Part shown: in pieces, positions 16,881 to 26,013 of the stretch
Layout: the number at the start of each line of letters is the position of its first letter
Numbering within the stretch: position 1 is the first letter of the stretch
Assembly: GCA_963729875.1 (NCBI GenBank)
Contig: CAVSPR010000004.1
Coordinates: 806,001 to 870,000, forward strand
Direction of reading: 5' to 3'
Length of the DNA: 64,000 nucleotides
Source: DATBSL01 sp963729875
GTDB lineage: Bacteria; Acidobacteriota; Vicinamibacteria; Fen-336
Notes under the pieces: model-generated
Database searches by the model: none
Told to the model about the DNA's origin: nothing
Seen by the model: only the letters and a program-made list of their open reading frames with translations
Position numbers and translations under genes: made by a program

Positions 16881-17390
16881 GTGCCGACTGGCTGGCGGCT
16901 CACCAAGACCAGGTACCTGGCGACGGCCTGGGACGGCGAGGGGGCGAGGCGGACCGGTGGGCGCTGGAACAGCGTCGGCACGGCCGTCGTCTATACGTCG
17001 GGTACGCTGTCGCTCGCGCTCGTCGAAACGCTCGTCCACCTGCCGGCCGGCGTGCTGCCCGCGTACTCGGCGCAACCCGTCGAGTTCGAGGAAGCCATGC
17101 TGACGGTCGTCGAGATCGCGAACCTCCCCGCCAATTGGCGAGCCGACCCGCCACCGGCCTCGACCCAAGCCATCGGAGACGAGTGGGCTCGGGCGACCAG
17201 GAGCGCAGTGCTGAGAGTCCCGAGCGTCGTCGTTCCCCTCGAGTTCAACTACGTCTTGAACCCCAGGCATCCGGACCTCGCGCGCGCGCGGATAGGGCCT
17301 CCGATCGCCTTCCCATTCGACCCGCGCCTATCGAACGTTGGTCCGGGCCCACGGCGGACGGCCGAGGCAGACCGACGCGGTGACCCATAG
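16881..17390 (+). CDS. RES-domain toxin
   Basis: 169 aa. The RES family toxins degrade NAD+ and slow growth. The conserved signature is clear: GGRWNSVGTAVVYTS, then LALVETLVHL with the conserved Glu, a Ser-containing core (RSAVLRVPSVVVPLEFNYVLNP) and the terminal FPFDPRL. The 18 or so residues after that are extra and probably disordered. The GTG start is directly after the antitoxin's TAG, so both are made from one mRNA. Codon choice is less GC-extreme than in the flanking genes, in line with horizontal origin. Confidence 0.9.
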   Translation: MPTGWRLTKTRYLATAWDGEGARRTGGRWNSVGTAVVYTSGTLSLALVETLVHLPAGVLPAYSAQPVEFEEAMLTVVEIANLPANWRADPPPASTQAIGDEWARATRSAVLRVPSVVVPLEFNYVLNPRHPDLARARIGPPIAFPFDPRLSNVGPGPRRTAEADRRGDP

Positions 17391-17466
17391 CGACCGAGCG
17401 GCTGCTTGCGGGCCCGTGGCGGTCCCCCGGCCCCTCTGCTAAACTGCCGGTTTTCGGAAGGCCTGC

Positions 17467-17985
17467 ATGATCCGCGCCTACAAGGGGATCCGCCCGAGCC
17501 TGGGCCCGCGCGCCTGGGTGGACCCGTCCGCTCAGGTGATCGGGGACGTGGAACTCGGGGCGGACGCGAGCGTCTGGATGGCCAGCGTCGTCCGGGGGGA
17601 CGTGAACCGGATCCGCATCGGGGCGCGGACGAGCGTGCAGGACGCCTGCGTGCTGCACGTGACGGCGCAGCACCCCACGACCCTGGCCGAGGACGTGACC
17701 GTGGGCCACTCCGTCACCCTCCACGGCTGTACGATCGAGCGGCTCTGCCTGATCGGCATCGGCGCGATCGTCCTGAACGGTGCTCTGGTGGGGGAGGAGT
17801 CGATCGTGGCCGCCGGCGCTCTCGTGCCCGAGGGCATGGCCGTGCCGCCGCGCAGCGTCGTGATGGGCTCGCCGGCAAAGGTGCGCCGCGCCGTGACCGA
17901 GGAGGAGCGAGCCGGCCTGCGGCGGTATGCCGAGAACTACGTGCGCTACAAGGATGACTACCGCTCGGCGGAGGAGGGCGCGTGA
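17467..17985 (+). CDS. Gamma-class carbonic anhydrase-like hexapeptide protein
   Basis: 172 aa, left-handed beta-helix of hexapeptide repeats (IGDVELGADASVWMASVVRGD, IRIGARTSVQDACVLHVT). Three metal-binding His are in place: VLHVT, VGHSV and LHGCTI. The family (YrdA/PaaY/CaiE) contains zinc enzymes, some with carbonic anhydrase activity, others of unsettled role. A C-terminal helix follows (RRYAENYVRYKDDY). The stop overlaps the GTG start of hisS by 4 bases. Confidence 0.94.
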   Translation: MIRAYKGIRPSLGPRAWVDPSAQVIGDVELGADASVWMASVVRGDVNRIRIGARTSVQDACVLHVTAQHPTTLAEDVTVGHSVTLHGCTIERLCLIGIGAIVLNGALVGEESIVAAGALVPEGMAVPPRSVVMGSPAKVRRAVTEEERAGLRRYAENYVRYKDDYRSAEEGA

Positions 17986-19235
17986 GGATACAGGCGGTCC
18001 GGGGCACCCGCGACATCCTGCCCGACGAGATCCCGGCCTGGCACCGGATCGAGGCCGCGGCGCGCGACCTGTTCGCCCGGTACGGCTACCGGGAGATCCG
18101 CACCCCGGTGTTCGAGGAGACGGAGCTCTTCGCCCGCGGCATCGGGGCGGAGACCGACATCGTCTCGAAGGAGATGTACACGTTCGCCGACCGGGACGGC
18201 GGCTCGCTCACCCTGCGCCCGGAGGCCACGGCGGGGATCGTGCGCTCGGTCATCGAGCACAACCTCATGAACACCGACGCCTCGCTCCGGGTCTACGCGA
18301 TGGGGTCGATGTTCCGGCGCGAGCGGCCCCAGAAGGGCCGCTACCGCCAGTTCCACCAGGTCGACGTGGAGGCCTTCGGCTTCGAGAGCCCCACGATCGA
18401 CGCCGAGGTCATCGAGCTGGCCCTCGCCTACCTCGAGGCGTGCGGGGTGGGCCGCTCCGAGCTGGTGCTCAACTCGGTCGGCGACCGCCACTGCCGGCCG
18501 GCCTACGTGGAGCGACTGCGGGGGGCGCTGCGGGACGTCGCCCCGTCGATGTGCGCGGACTGCCAGCGCCGGGCGGACTCGAACCCGCTGCGCGTCCTCG
18601 ACTGCAAGGTGCCGGAGGACCAGGCCGCGATCGATACCCTGCCCCGCATCACCGACCACCTGTGCGCGGCGTGCGGCGACCACTTCGCCGAGGTGCGCCG
18701 GCAGCTCGACCTCCTCGCCATCCCGTACCGGCTGAGCCACCGCCTGGTGCGGGGACTCGACTACTACGTGCGGACGACCTTCGAGGTCACGAGCGACCGG
18801 CTCGGGGCCCAGAGCAGCGTCCTCGGCGGGGGGCGCTACGACGGCCTCGTGAAGGGCCTCGGCGGGCCCGACGTGGCCGGCATCGGCTTCGCGATCGGCA
18901 TGGAGCGCCTCGTCCTCCTCGTGCCGCCCGGCGAGGGCGAGCCGCGCTGCGAGGTCTTCCTCATGCCCCTCTCCGCCGCCGCCCTCGACCGCGCGCTGAG
19001 GCTGCAGCGGGGGCTGCGGCAGGCGGGCGTGAGCGTCCTGCTCGACCCGGAGGGCCGCAGCTTCAAGTCGCGCATGAAGCAGGCGGACAAGCTGGGGGCG
19101 CGCTTCGTGGCGATCCTCGGCGACGACGAGATGGCGCGCGGCGCCTGGACGGTGCGTGACATGGCGCGCTCTTCGCAGCAGGACGTCCCGGAGGACGAGG
19201 TCCTCGATCACCTCAAGGAGAAGGCGAATGGCTGA
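17982..19235 (+). CDS. hisS: Histidyl-tRNA synthetase
   Basis: 417 aa class II synthetase. Motif 1 region YREIRTPVFEETELFARGIG, motif 2 MFRRERPQKGRYRQFHQVDVE, histidine-specific loops LVRGLDYYVRTTFE and GGGRYDGL, motif 3 GIGFAIGMERLVLL, then the C-terminal anticodon-binding domain. It charges tRNA-His. GTG start overlapping the gamma-CA stop (GTGA); the 3' end overlaps aspS by 8 bp. Residues 190-240 carry four Cys (CADCQRR, CAACGDH), seen in many bacterial HisRS as a possible zinc knuckle. Confidence 0.98.
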   Translation: MRIQAVRGTRDILPDEIPAWHRIEAAARDLFARYGYREIRTPVFEETELFARGIGAETDIVSKEMYTFADRDGGSLTLRPEATAGIVRSVIEHNLMNTDASLRVYAMGSMFRRERPQKGRYRQFHQVDVEAFGFESPTIDAEVIELALAYLEACGVGRSELVLNSVGDRHCRPAYVERLRGALRDVAPSMCADCQRRADSNPLRVLDCKVPEDQAAIDTLPRITDHLCAACGDHFAEVRRQLDLLAIPYRLSHRLVRGLDYYVRTTFEVTSDRLGAQSSVLGGGRYDGLVKGLGGPDVAGIGFAIGMERLVLLVPPGEGEPRCEVFLMPLSAAALDRALRLQRGLRQAGVSVLLDPEGRSFKSRMKQADKLGARFVAILGDDEMARGAWTVRDMARSSQQDVPEDEVLDHLKEKANG

Positions 19236-21030
19236 GCCCCTGGGCGACCTCGTGCGGACCCACTACTGCGGGGAGCTGCGCGAGGAGCACGTCGGACGGA
19301 CCGTCACCGTCATGGGATGGGCCGCCACCCGGCGCGACCTCGGCGGGGTGATCTTCATCGACCTGCGGGACCGCGAGGGCCTCTGCCAGGTCGTGGCGAG
19401 GCCGGAGGTGTCGAAGGACGCCCACGCCTGCGCCGACCGCGTCCGCTCGGAGTACGTGGTGGCCGTGGTGGGCGAGGTAAAGGCCCGCTCGGCGGAGACG
19501 GTGAACCCCGCGATGGAAACGGGCCGGGTCGAGGTCCTGGCCCGCGAGATCCGCGTCCTCTCCGAGGCGAAGACCCCCGTCTTCCCGATCGAGGACGAGG
19601 TGGACACCCACGAGGAGATCCGCCTCAAGCACCGCTACCTCGACCTGCGCCGGCCGCGCATGCAGCGGAACATCCGCCTGCGCCACCAGGCGGCCCTGGA
19701 GATCCGGCGGTACCTGGACGAGCAGGGGTTCTACGAGATCGAGACCCCCATGCTCGCCAAGTCGACCCCGGAGGGGGCGCGCGACTACCTCGTGCCCTCC
19801 CGCGTCCACCACGGCAGCTTCTTCGCGCTGCCGCAGTCGCCGCAGCTGTTCAAGCAGCTGCTCATGATCTCGGGCCTCGACCGGTACTTCCAGATCGTGC
19901 GCTGCTTCCGCGACGAGGACCTGCGCGCCGACCGCCAGCCCGAGTTCACGCAGGTGGACGTCGAGATGTCCTTCCCGCGGATGGAGACGGTCTTCGACCT
20001 CGTCGAGCCGCTCTTCCAGCGGGTGATGGCGATCATCGGGGTGAAGGTCGAGCGGCCCTTCCCGCGCCTGCGCTACGCCGAGGCCCTCGAGAGGTACGGC
20101 ACCGACAAGCCCGACCTCCGCTTCGGGATGGAGATCGCCGACGTCAGCGACGAGCTGCGGGAGCTCGGCCTCGCCAACTACCCGGCTCTCCTCGATGCGG
20201 GGGCCCGGGCCCGGGCGATCGTGCTCCCCGCTGCCGCCGGCGTCTCCGGCATGCGCCTGCGGAAGATCAACGAGGAGCTGTGGCTCGGCCGCATCGTTCC
20301 CGACGCCCGCGCCGAGAAGCGCAACCTGCTGACGCTCAAGGCCACCGACGACCAGGTCGCGAAGCTGGCCGAGAAGGGCGCCTCGCCGGAGGTCGCCCGC
20401 CGGCTCCTCGCGAAGGCGGGGGCGCAGAAGGACGACACCGTCCTCGTGGGGGTCGACCAGCCGGGGCCGGTGGCCATGGCCATGGGTATCCTGCGCCTGG
20501 AGATGGGCCGGGAGCTCGAGCTCGTCGACGGGCGTGCCTTCCGCTTCCTCTGGGTCACCGACTTCCCGCTCTTCGAGATGGACCGGGAGCTCGGCCGCTA
20601 CGTGAGCCTCCACCACCCGTTCACCGCCCCGGTGGACGAGGACGCGGACCGGCTCGACACCGACCCCGGGCGGGTGCGGGCCAAGGCCTACGACGTCGTG
20701 CTCAACGGCTACGAGGTGGGCGGGGGCAGCATCAGGATCCACGACTCGGCCATGCAGGCGAAGGTCTTCAAGCTCCTCGCCCTCTCCGACGAGGAAGCGA
20801 GGGACCGCTTCGGCTTCTTCCTCGAGGCGCTGCAGTACGGCACCCCGCCCCACGGTGGGATCGCCCTCGGTCTCGACCGCATGGTGATGATCATGGCCGG
20901 CGAGACGTCGCTGCGACAGGTCATCGCCTTCCCGAAGACGGCCAGCGCGACCGACCTCATGACCGGCTCGCCCGCCCCCGTGCGGGACGAGCAGGTGCGC
21001 GAGCTGGGCCTGTTCACGGTCCGCAAGTGA
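19228..21030 (+). CDS. aspS: Aspartyl-tRNA synthetase
   Basis: 600 aa, bacterial type. N-terminal OB anticodon domain (VTVMGWAATRRDLGGVIFIDLRDREG), class II core with motif 2 FRDEDLRADRQPEFTQVDVEMSF, the bacterial GAD insertion (about residues 280-420), and motif 3 GGIALGLDRMVMIM. Start ATG at 19228 lies inside the end of hisS (8-bp overlap), so the two synthetases are coupled. Whether it also charges tRNA-Asn cannot be told from what is visible, since gatCAB or asnS is not in the window. Confidence 0.98.
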   Translation: MAEPLGDLVRTHYCGELREEHVGRTVTVMGWAATRRDLGGVIFIDLRDREGLCQVVARPEVSKDAHACADRVRSEYVVAVVGEVKARSAETVNPAMETGRVEVLAREIRVLSEAKTPVFPIEDEVDTHEEIRLKHRYLDLRRPRMQRNIRLRHQAALEIRRYLDEQGFYEIETPMLAKSTPEGARDYLVPSRVHHGSFFALPQSPQLFKQLLMISGLDRYFQIVRCFRDEDLRADRQPEFTQVDVEMSFPRMETVFDLVEPLFQRVMAIIGVKVERPFPRLRYAEALERYGTDKPDLRFGMEIADVSDELRELGLANYPALLDAGARARAIVLPAAAGVSGMRLRKINEELWLGRIVPDARAEKRNLLTLKATDDQVAKLAEKGASPEVARRLLAKAGAQKDDTVLVGVDQPGPVAMAMGILRLEMGRELELVDGRAFRFLWVTDFPLFEMDRELGRYVSLHHPFTAPVDEDADRLDTDPGRVRAKAYDVVLNGYEVGGGSIRIHDSAMQAKVFKLLALSDEEARDRFGFFLEALQYGTPPHGGIALGLDRMVMIMAGETSLRQVIAFPKTASATDLMTGSPAPVRDEQVRELGLFTVRK

Positions 21031-21069
21031 GCGCGCGCGGTGTGCTAAGCTGCCCCCGGACCAGCTGAA

Positions 21070-22026
21070 ATGACGCGCGTCTCTGTGCCGGACAAGGGTC
21101 AGGAGACCCTCTTCGGCAACGCCGACGAGAACCTGCGCTTCCTCGAGGACACGTTCAAGGTCCGCATCAAGAGCCAGGGCAGCGAGCTCCTCATCGAGGG
21201 CGACGAGCGGGGGGCGGAGCTCGCCGGCCAGGTCTTCGAGCAGCTCTCGGGGCTGATGAAGGACGGCTACGCGGTGGCCTCCGCCGACGTCCGCCTCGCC
21301 GCGCAGCTGCTGGCCCGGGACGGCGAGACGCGGCTGCGGGACTACCTGCTCAAGGCGGCCGTGCGCGGGGGCAAGAAGGTCGTCGTGCCCCGCAGCCTCA
21401 ACCAGAAGTCCTACCTCGACGAGATCGCGAAGAACGACATGGTCTTCGGGATCGGCCCCGCCGGGACCGGCAAGACCTACCTCGCGGTGGCGCAGGCCGT
21501 CTCCTACCTGCTGAGCAAGCAGGTCACCCGGGTGATCCTCGCCCGCCCCGCCGTCGAGGCCGGCGAGAAGCTCGGCTTCCTGCCCGGGGACCTGCAGCAG
21601 AAGGTCGACCCCTACCTGCGGCCGCTCTACGACGCCCTCTACGACCTCATCGAGTTCGAGAAGGTGGAGCGGCTGTTCGAGCGGAACCAGATCGAGGTCG
21701 CCCCGATCGCGTTCATGCGCGGGCGCACGCTCTCCGACGCCTTCGTGATCATCGACGAGGCCCAGAACACCACGACCGAGCAGATGAAGATGGTGCTGAC
21801 CCGCATCGGCCTCGGCTCGAAGGTCGTGGTGACGGGCGACATCACCCAGATCGACCTCCCGCCGGGCCGGATCTCGGGCCTCGTGGAGGCGATCTCGGTG
21901 CTCTCCGGCACCCAGGGCATCGCCTTCTGCTACTTCGACGAGAAGGACGTCGTCCGCCACCGGCTCGTGCAGTCGATCATCAAGGCCTACGAGCGCTGGG
22001 GCACGGACAAGGGCGGGGGGCGTTGA
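21070..22026 (+). CDS. PhoH-like ATPase
   Basis: 318 aa. RNA-associated P-loop ATPase of the YbeZ group. An N-terminal KH-like segment (DENLRFLEDTFKVRIKSQGSE) is followed by Walker A GPAGTGKTYLAVA, RPAVEAGEKLGFLPGDL, Walker B FVIIDEAQNTT and VVVTGDITQIDLP. Family members work with YbeY in rRNA or RNA quality control. The next gene is indeed ybeY, 2 bp downstream, and the run continues to the CorC-like gene and era, a very conserved operon. Confidence 0.96.
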   Translation: MTRVSVPDKGQETLFGNADENLRFLEDTFKVRIKSQGSELLIEGDERGAELAGQVFEQLSGLMKDGYAVASADVRLAAQLLARDGETRLRDYLLKAAVRGGKKVVVPRSLNQKSYLDEIAKNDMVFGIGPAGTGKTYLAVAQAVSYLLSKQVTRVILARPAVEAGEKLGFLPGDLQQKVDPYLRPLYDALYDLIEFEKVERLFERNQIEVAPIAFMRGRTLSDAFVIIDEAQNTTTEQMKMVLTRIGLGSKVVVTGDITQIDLPPGRISGLVEAISVLSGTQGIAFCYFDEKDVVRHRLVQSIIKAYERWGTDKGGGR

Positions 22027-22028
22027 CG

Positions 22029-22454
22029 ATGGCGAAGGCGGCCCCCCTCGACGTGGTGATCCTGGACCGGCTGCGGCGGCGCCGGGTGAGCCCGGCGCGG
22101 CTGCGCCGGGTGCTGCGGGGGGCGGCCGCCGCCCTGCGGGTGCGGGGCGAGGTGTCGCTGGTCCTGGCCGGGGACCGCCTGCTCCACCGCCTCAACCGCG
22201 ACTACCGCGGCAAGGACCGCCCGACCGACGTGCTCTCCTTCCCCGGCGAGGGCGGGGAGGCCGGTCTCGGCGACATCGTGATCAGCGTGGAGACGGCCGA
22301 GCGCAACGCCCGGGGGCTCGGGCGCACCCTCGGGCAGGAGCTCGACGTGCTGGCGCTCCACGGTTTCCTGCACGTGCTGGGCCACGACCACGAGACGGAC
22401 GACGGGGCCATGGACCGGCTGGAGGGGCGGCTGCGGAAGAGGCTCTGCGCGTGA
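22029..22454 (+). CDS. ybeY: Endoribonuclease YbeY
   Basis: 141 aa. Metal-dependent RNase for 16S rRNA 3' maturation and ribosome quality control. The zinc motif H-x3-H-x5-H is present as LALHGFLHVLGHDHE, and the strand RPTDVLSFP is typical. I choose ATG 22029; a TTG at 22023 in the same frame overlaps the phoH stop and is less likely. Its stop overlaps the GTG start of the CorC-like gene by 4 bases. Confidence 0.95.
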   Translation: MAKAAPLDVVILDRLRRRRVSPARLRRVLRGAAAALRVRGEVSLVLAGDRLLHRLNRDYRGKDRPTDVLSFPGEGGEAGLGDIVISVETAERNARGLGRTLGQELDVLALHGFLHVLGHDHETDDGAMDRLEGRLRKRLCA

Positions 22455-23665
22455 TCACCCTCCAGTCACTCCTGATCGTTCTCCTCGCCACTCTCTCGAT
22501 CTTCCTGGCGACGGTCGAGGCCTCCTTCAACCTGCTCAAGCGGCGCCGGCTGACCCAGGTGGGGTTCCACGACGAGGCGCGCATCGAGCTCGCCCAGCAC
22601 TACCTCGACGACCCGGCGCGGATGCTGATCCCGGTCCACCTCGGCACCTACACCGCGCACGTCGGCATGACCGTGATCATCACCTCGCTGGCGTTCCGCC
22701 TGGTCGATCACTGGGCGATGCTGACCGCCTTCGGGATCATGATGGCGTACATGCTGCTCTTCCGGGTCAGCATGCCGTACATCCTCGTCCGCCAGGACCC
22801 GGAGGCCACGTTCCTGCGCCTTCTCCCCGCCTTCCACCTCTGGGCCCAGGCCCTCGAGCCCGTCATCGCCCCCCTCCGGCGCCGGGCGAGGCCGGACGCC
22901 GAAGAGGCCGAGGAGGGCCCCCCGATGCCCGAGGTGCCGCCCCCGCCGGTGCAGGAGGCCGACGAGAAGAAGCTGGTGGACGCGCTCGACCGCTTCTCGG
23001 AGACGGCGGCCCGCGAGGTGATGACGCCGCGCCCGGACATCGTGGCGATCGCCGCCGCGGCGCCGGTCTCGGCGCTGCGGCGGCTGATGGGGGAGACCAA
23101 GTACAGCCGGATCCCGGTCTACGGGAAGGACCTCGACGACATCCAGGGAGTGGTGGAGGTGCGCGACCTCCTGGACTACCAGGGGGACCCCGACTCGCCG
23201 GTGGGTGGCCTCGTGCGCCCCGTGCACCTCGTACCCGAGACGAAGCGCATCCCCGACCTGCTGCGCGAGATGCAGGGCCGGCGGATCACCTTTGCCGTGG
23301 TGATCGACGAGTACGGCGGCACCGCCGGAATCGTGACGGTCGAGGACATCGTCGAGGAGCTCGTCGGGGAGATCAAGGACGAGTACGACGTCGAGGGGGA
23401 TCCCCTGACCGTGGACACCGACGGCAGCGTCGTGGCCGACGGCCGGGCGAGCATCGAGCGTCTCGAGCAGGCGCTCGAGACCGAGCTGTCGCTCGACGAG
23501 GAGATCGACACGGTGGGCGGGCTCGTGACCTCGATCTTCGGGCAGATCCCGCGGGCGGGCGAGAAGAAGAGCTACCGCGGCTTCGAGGTCGAGGTGCTGG
23601 CCGCCGAGAGGAAGCGGGTCAGCCGCGTGCGGTTCCGGCGCGCGGCGGTCGAGAGCCCGGCGTGA
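22451..23665 (+). CDS. CNNM/CorC-type transporter-associated protein with CBS pair
   Basis: 404 aa. Three to four membrane helices (residues about 1-130, DUF21-like), a Pro/Glu-rich linker, a CBS pair (about 190-310: VMTPRPDIVAIAA, YSRIPVYGKDLDDIQGVV, GTAGIVTVEDIVEELVGEI) and a C-terminal CorC_HlyC/TerC-type domain (about 320-400). Members support magnesium or cobalt efflux. The CBS pair normally senses ATP-Mg. It lies between ybeY and era with 4-base overlaps at both ends. Confidence 0.93.
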   Translation: MITLQSLLIVLLATLSIFLATVEASFNLLKRRRLTQVGFHDEARIELAQHYLDDPARMLIPVHLGTYTAHVGMTVIITSLAFRLVDHWAMLTAFGIMMAYMLLFRVSMPYILVRQDPEATFLRLLPAFHLWAQALEPVIAPLRRRARPDAEEAEEGPPMPEVPPPPVQEADEKKLVDALDRFSETAAREVMTPRPDIVAIAAAAPVSALRRLMGETKYSRIPVYGKDLDDIQGVVEVRDLLDYQGDPDSPVGGLVRPVHLVPETKRIPDLLREMQGRRITFAVVIDEYGGTAGIVTVEDIVEELVGEIKDEYDVEGDPLTVDTDGSVVADGRASIERLEQALETELSLDEEIDTVGGLVTSIFGQIPRAGEKKSYRGFEVEVLAAERKRVSRVRFRRAAVESPA

Positions 23666-24586
23666 GCGAGACCCCCGACCGCGCCCGGCTTCCGCGCCGG
23701 CTTCGTCACGGTCGTCGGCCGGCCCAACGTGGGCAAGTCGACGCTGGTCAACCGGCTGGTCGGCCAGAAGGTGGCGATCGTCTCCGACAAGCCCCAGACG
23801 ACGCGCAACCGCATCCTCGCGGTCGTGAACCGCCCCGGCGCGCAGGTGGTGCTCTTCGACACGCCGGGCATCCACAAGCCGATGCACGAGATGAACCGGC
23901 GCATGGTGGAGACGGCCACGAGGAGCATCGGCCAGGGCGACGTCACGCTTTGGCTGACGGAGGTCACGGAGCCGCCGGGGCCGGGCGACCGCTTCATCGA
24001 GGGCCTGCTCCGGAAATCGCGGCTGAGCGTGATCCTCGCGCTCAACAAGATCGACCGCGTGCCGAAGCCGCGCATTCTCCCCGCGATCGAGGCCTGGCGG
24101 CACGTCGCCGACTTCGCGGAGATCGTCCCCGTCTCCGCCCTGAAGGGGGACAACGTGGACCGCCTCGAGAAGGTCCTCCTCGAGCGCCTGCCCGAGGGCC
24201 CTCCCCTCTACCCCGAGGACTTCCTCACCGACCTGCCCGAGCGCTTCTTCGTCGCGGAGATGATCCGCGAGCGGATCCTCCACCACACCCGGGAGGAGAT
24301 CCCGTACGTGACCGGGGTGGTGATCGAGTCCTTCAAGGAGGAGGAGGGCCTCGTCCGCATCCAGGCCGCCGTCCTCGTCGAGCGGGACAACCAGAAGGGG
24401 ATCCTGATCGGGCGGGGCGGTTCGATGCTGAAGACCGTCGGCACCGAGGCCCGGCTCCAGATCGAGGCCTTCCTCGGCGCGAAGGTCTTCCTCGGCCTCT
24501 TCGTCAAGGTGCGGGAGCACTGGCGCGAGAACGAGGGGATCCTGGGCGAGATGGGCCTCGGCGAGGCGGCCCGCCGGGACGACTGA
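23662..24586 (+). CDS. era: GTPase Era, one frameshift near the start
   Basis: About 300 aa. GTPase needed for 30S subunit assembly. G1 GRPNVGKST, G2 region KPQTTRNRI, G3 DTPGIHKP, G4 NKID, G5 VSALKGDN, then the KH domain with VVIESFKEEEG, IGRGGSMLKTVG and LFLGLFVKV-like end. The first ten codons from GTG 23662 (overlapping the previous stop) are in another frame from GFRAGFVTVVGRPN. One extra C in the CCC near 23688 explains this, so it is likely a sequencing error. Without correction the frame would start only at codon GKS, losing G1. Confidence 0.95.
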
Positions 24587-24632
24587 GGCCCGGGCCGGGC
24601 GGCGTGCCGCCGACCGGGGCTACGATGGGGCG

Positions 24633-25954
24633 GTGAGTCCCGCCCTCGCCCGCCTCGCCGGCAGCTTCCGGGCCCTGCGGCACCGGAACTTCCGCCTCTT
24701 CCTCGGCGGGCAGGTCGTCTCGCTCACCGGGACGTGGATGCAGCAGGTCGCGCTGGGCTGGCTCGTCTACCGCCTGACGCACTCGGCCTTCCTGCTCGGT
24801 CTCGTCGGCTTCTGCGGCCAGATCCCCAGCCTCTTCGTCGCCCCGCTCGCCGGCGTCTGGACGGACCGCTGGAACCGCCACCGGATGATCGTCGCGACCC
24901 AGGCGCTCTCGATGCTCCAGGCGCTCGTCCTCGCCGGGCTCGTCCTCGCGGGGGCGGTCCAGGTCTGGCACGTCCTCGTCCTGAGCCTCTTCATCGGAGT
25001 CGTGAACGCGTTCGACATACCGGCGCGCCAGTCGTTCCTCGTCGAGATGGTCGGCGGGCGCGAGGACCTCGCCAACGCCATCGCCCTCAACTCCTCCACG
25101 TTCAACGCGGCCCGGCTCGTGGGCCCCTCCGTCGCGGGGGCGATCATCGCCGCCGCCGGCGAGGGGGTCGTGTTCCTCGTCAACGGGGTGAGCTACGTGG
25201 CGGTGATCGCCGCCCTGCTCGCGATGCGGCTTCCCCCGCGGCCGCCCCTCCCCGGCCCCGCCGCCCCGCCGTGGCGCAACCTCCACGAAGGTGTCACCTA
25301 CGTGACGCGCTCCGCCCCCATCCGGGCCATCCTGCTCCTCCTCTCGCTCGTCAGCCTCGCCGGGGCCCCCTACGTCGTGCTCATGCCCGTCTTCGCCGCC
25401 GACGTCCTCCACGGCGACGCGCACACCCTCGGCTTCCTCACCGGCTCGATCGGGGTCGGTGCTCTCTGCGGTGCGCTGTTCCTCGCCGCGCGGCGAACGG
25501 TGCGGGGGCTCGGCCGCGTCATCGTGGCCGCGGTGACGGTGTTCGGCGCCGCCCTCGTCGGCTTCTCCCTCTCGCGCAGCGTCTGGCTGTCGCTCGCTCT
25601 CGCCTTCCTCTCCGGCTTCGGCTTCATGGTGCACATGGCCTCGAGCAACACGATCGTCCAGACCATCGTCGACGACGACAAGCGCGGCCGGGTCATGAGC
25701 CTCTACGCGGCGGCGTTCCAGGGGACGATGCCGCTCGGCAGCCTCCTCGCGGGGGGCCTCGCCGGGCTCGTCGGCGCGCCGCGCACGCTGCAGCTGGGGG
25801 AGCGGCCTGCGTGCTCGGGGCGCTCGCCTTCGCCCGCGCGCTCCCCGCCGTCCGGGCGCAGATGCGGCCGATCTACGTCCGCCTGGGCATCATCCCGGAG
25901 GTGGCGACGGGGTTGCAGACGGCCACGGAGCCCGAAGGCGCCGGTCACCCTTGA
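24633..25954 (+). CDS. MFS transporter of the EntS/MFS_3 type, one frameshift
   Basis: About 440 aa with twelve predicted membrane helices. Typical features are FRLFLGGQVVSLTGTWMQQVALGWLVYRLT at the start (helix 1), DRWNRHRM in the 2-3 loop, and PARQSFLVEMVGGREDLANAIALNS after helix 4, a signature of the EntS-like exporters. The reading shifts at about 25795: one G is missing in a run of Gs after RTLQLG, and the last part continues as GAACVLGALAFARALPAVRAQ in the next frame to the stop at 25954. The substrate is unknown. TACGAT at 24621-24626 ends 6 bases before the GTG start, fitting a leaderless mRNA. Confidence 0.88.
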
Positions 25955-25962
25955 AGGAGCCG

Positions 25963-25979
25963 CCGGGACCCTCTCCCGG
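25963..25979. terminator. Short hairpin between convergent genes
   Basis: CCGGGA, 5-base loop, TCCCGG between the MFS stop and the stop of the facing peptidase gene. It has no T-run, so termination is uncertain. Confidence 0.3.
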
Positions 25980-26013
25980 AAACTGGGGCCGGGTGTGGAG
26001 TCGACGGAGGCAG

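Noticed and set aside
19213..21960. Open frame of 915 codons on the minus strand opposite aspS and phoH
   Set aside because: Shadow of GC-rich codon use; no motif, and the plus strand encodes two unmistakable genes.
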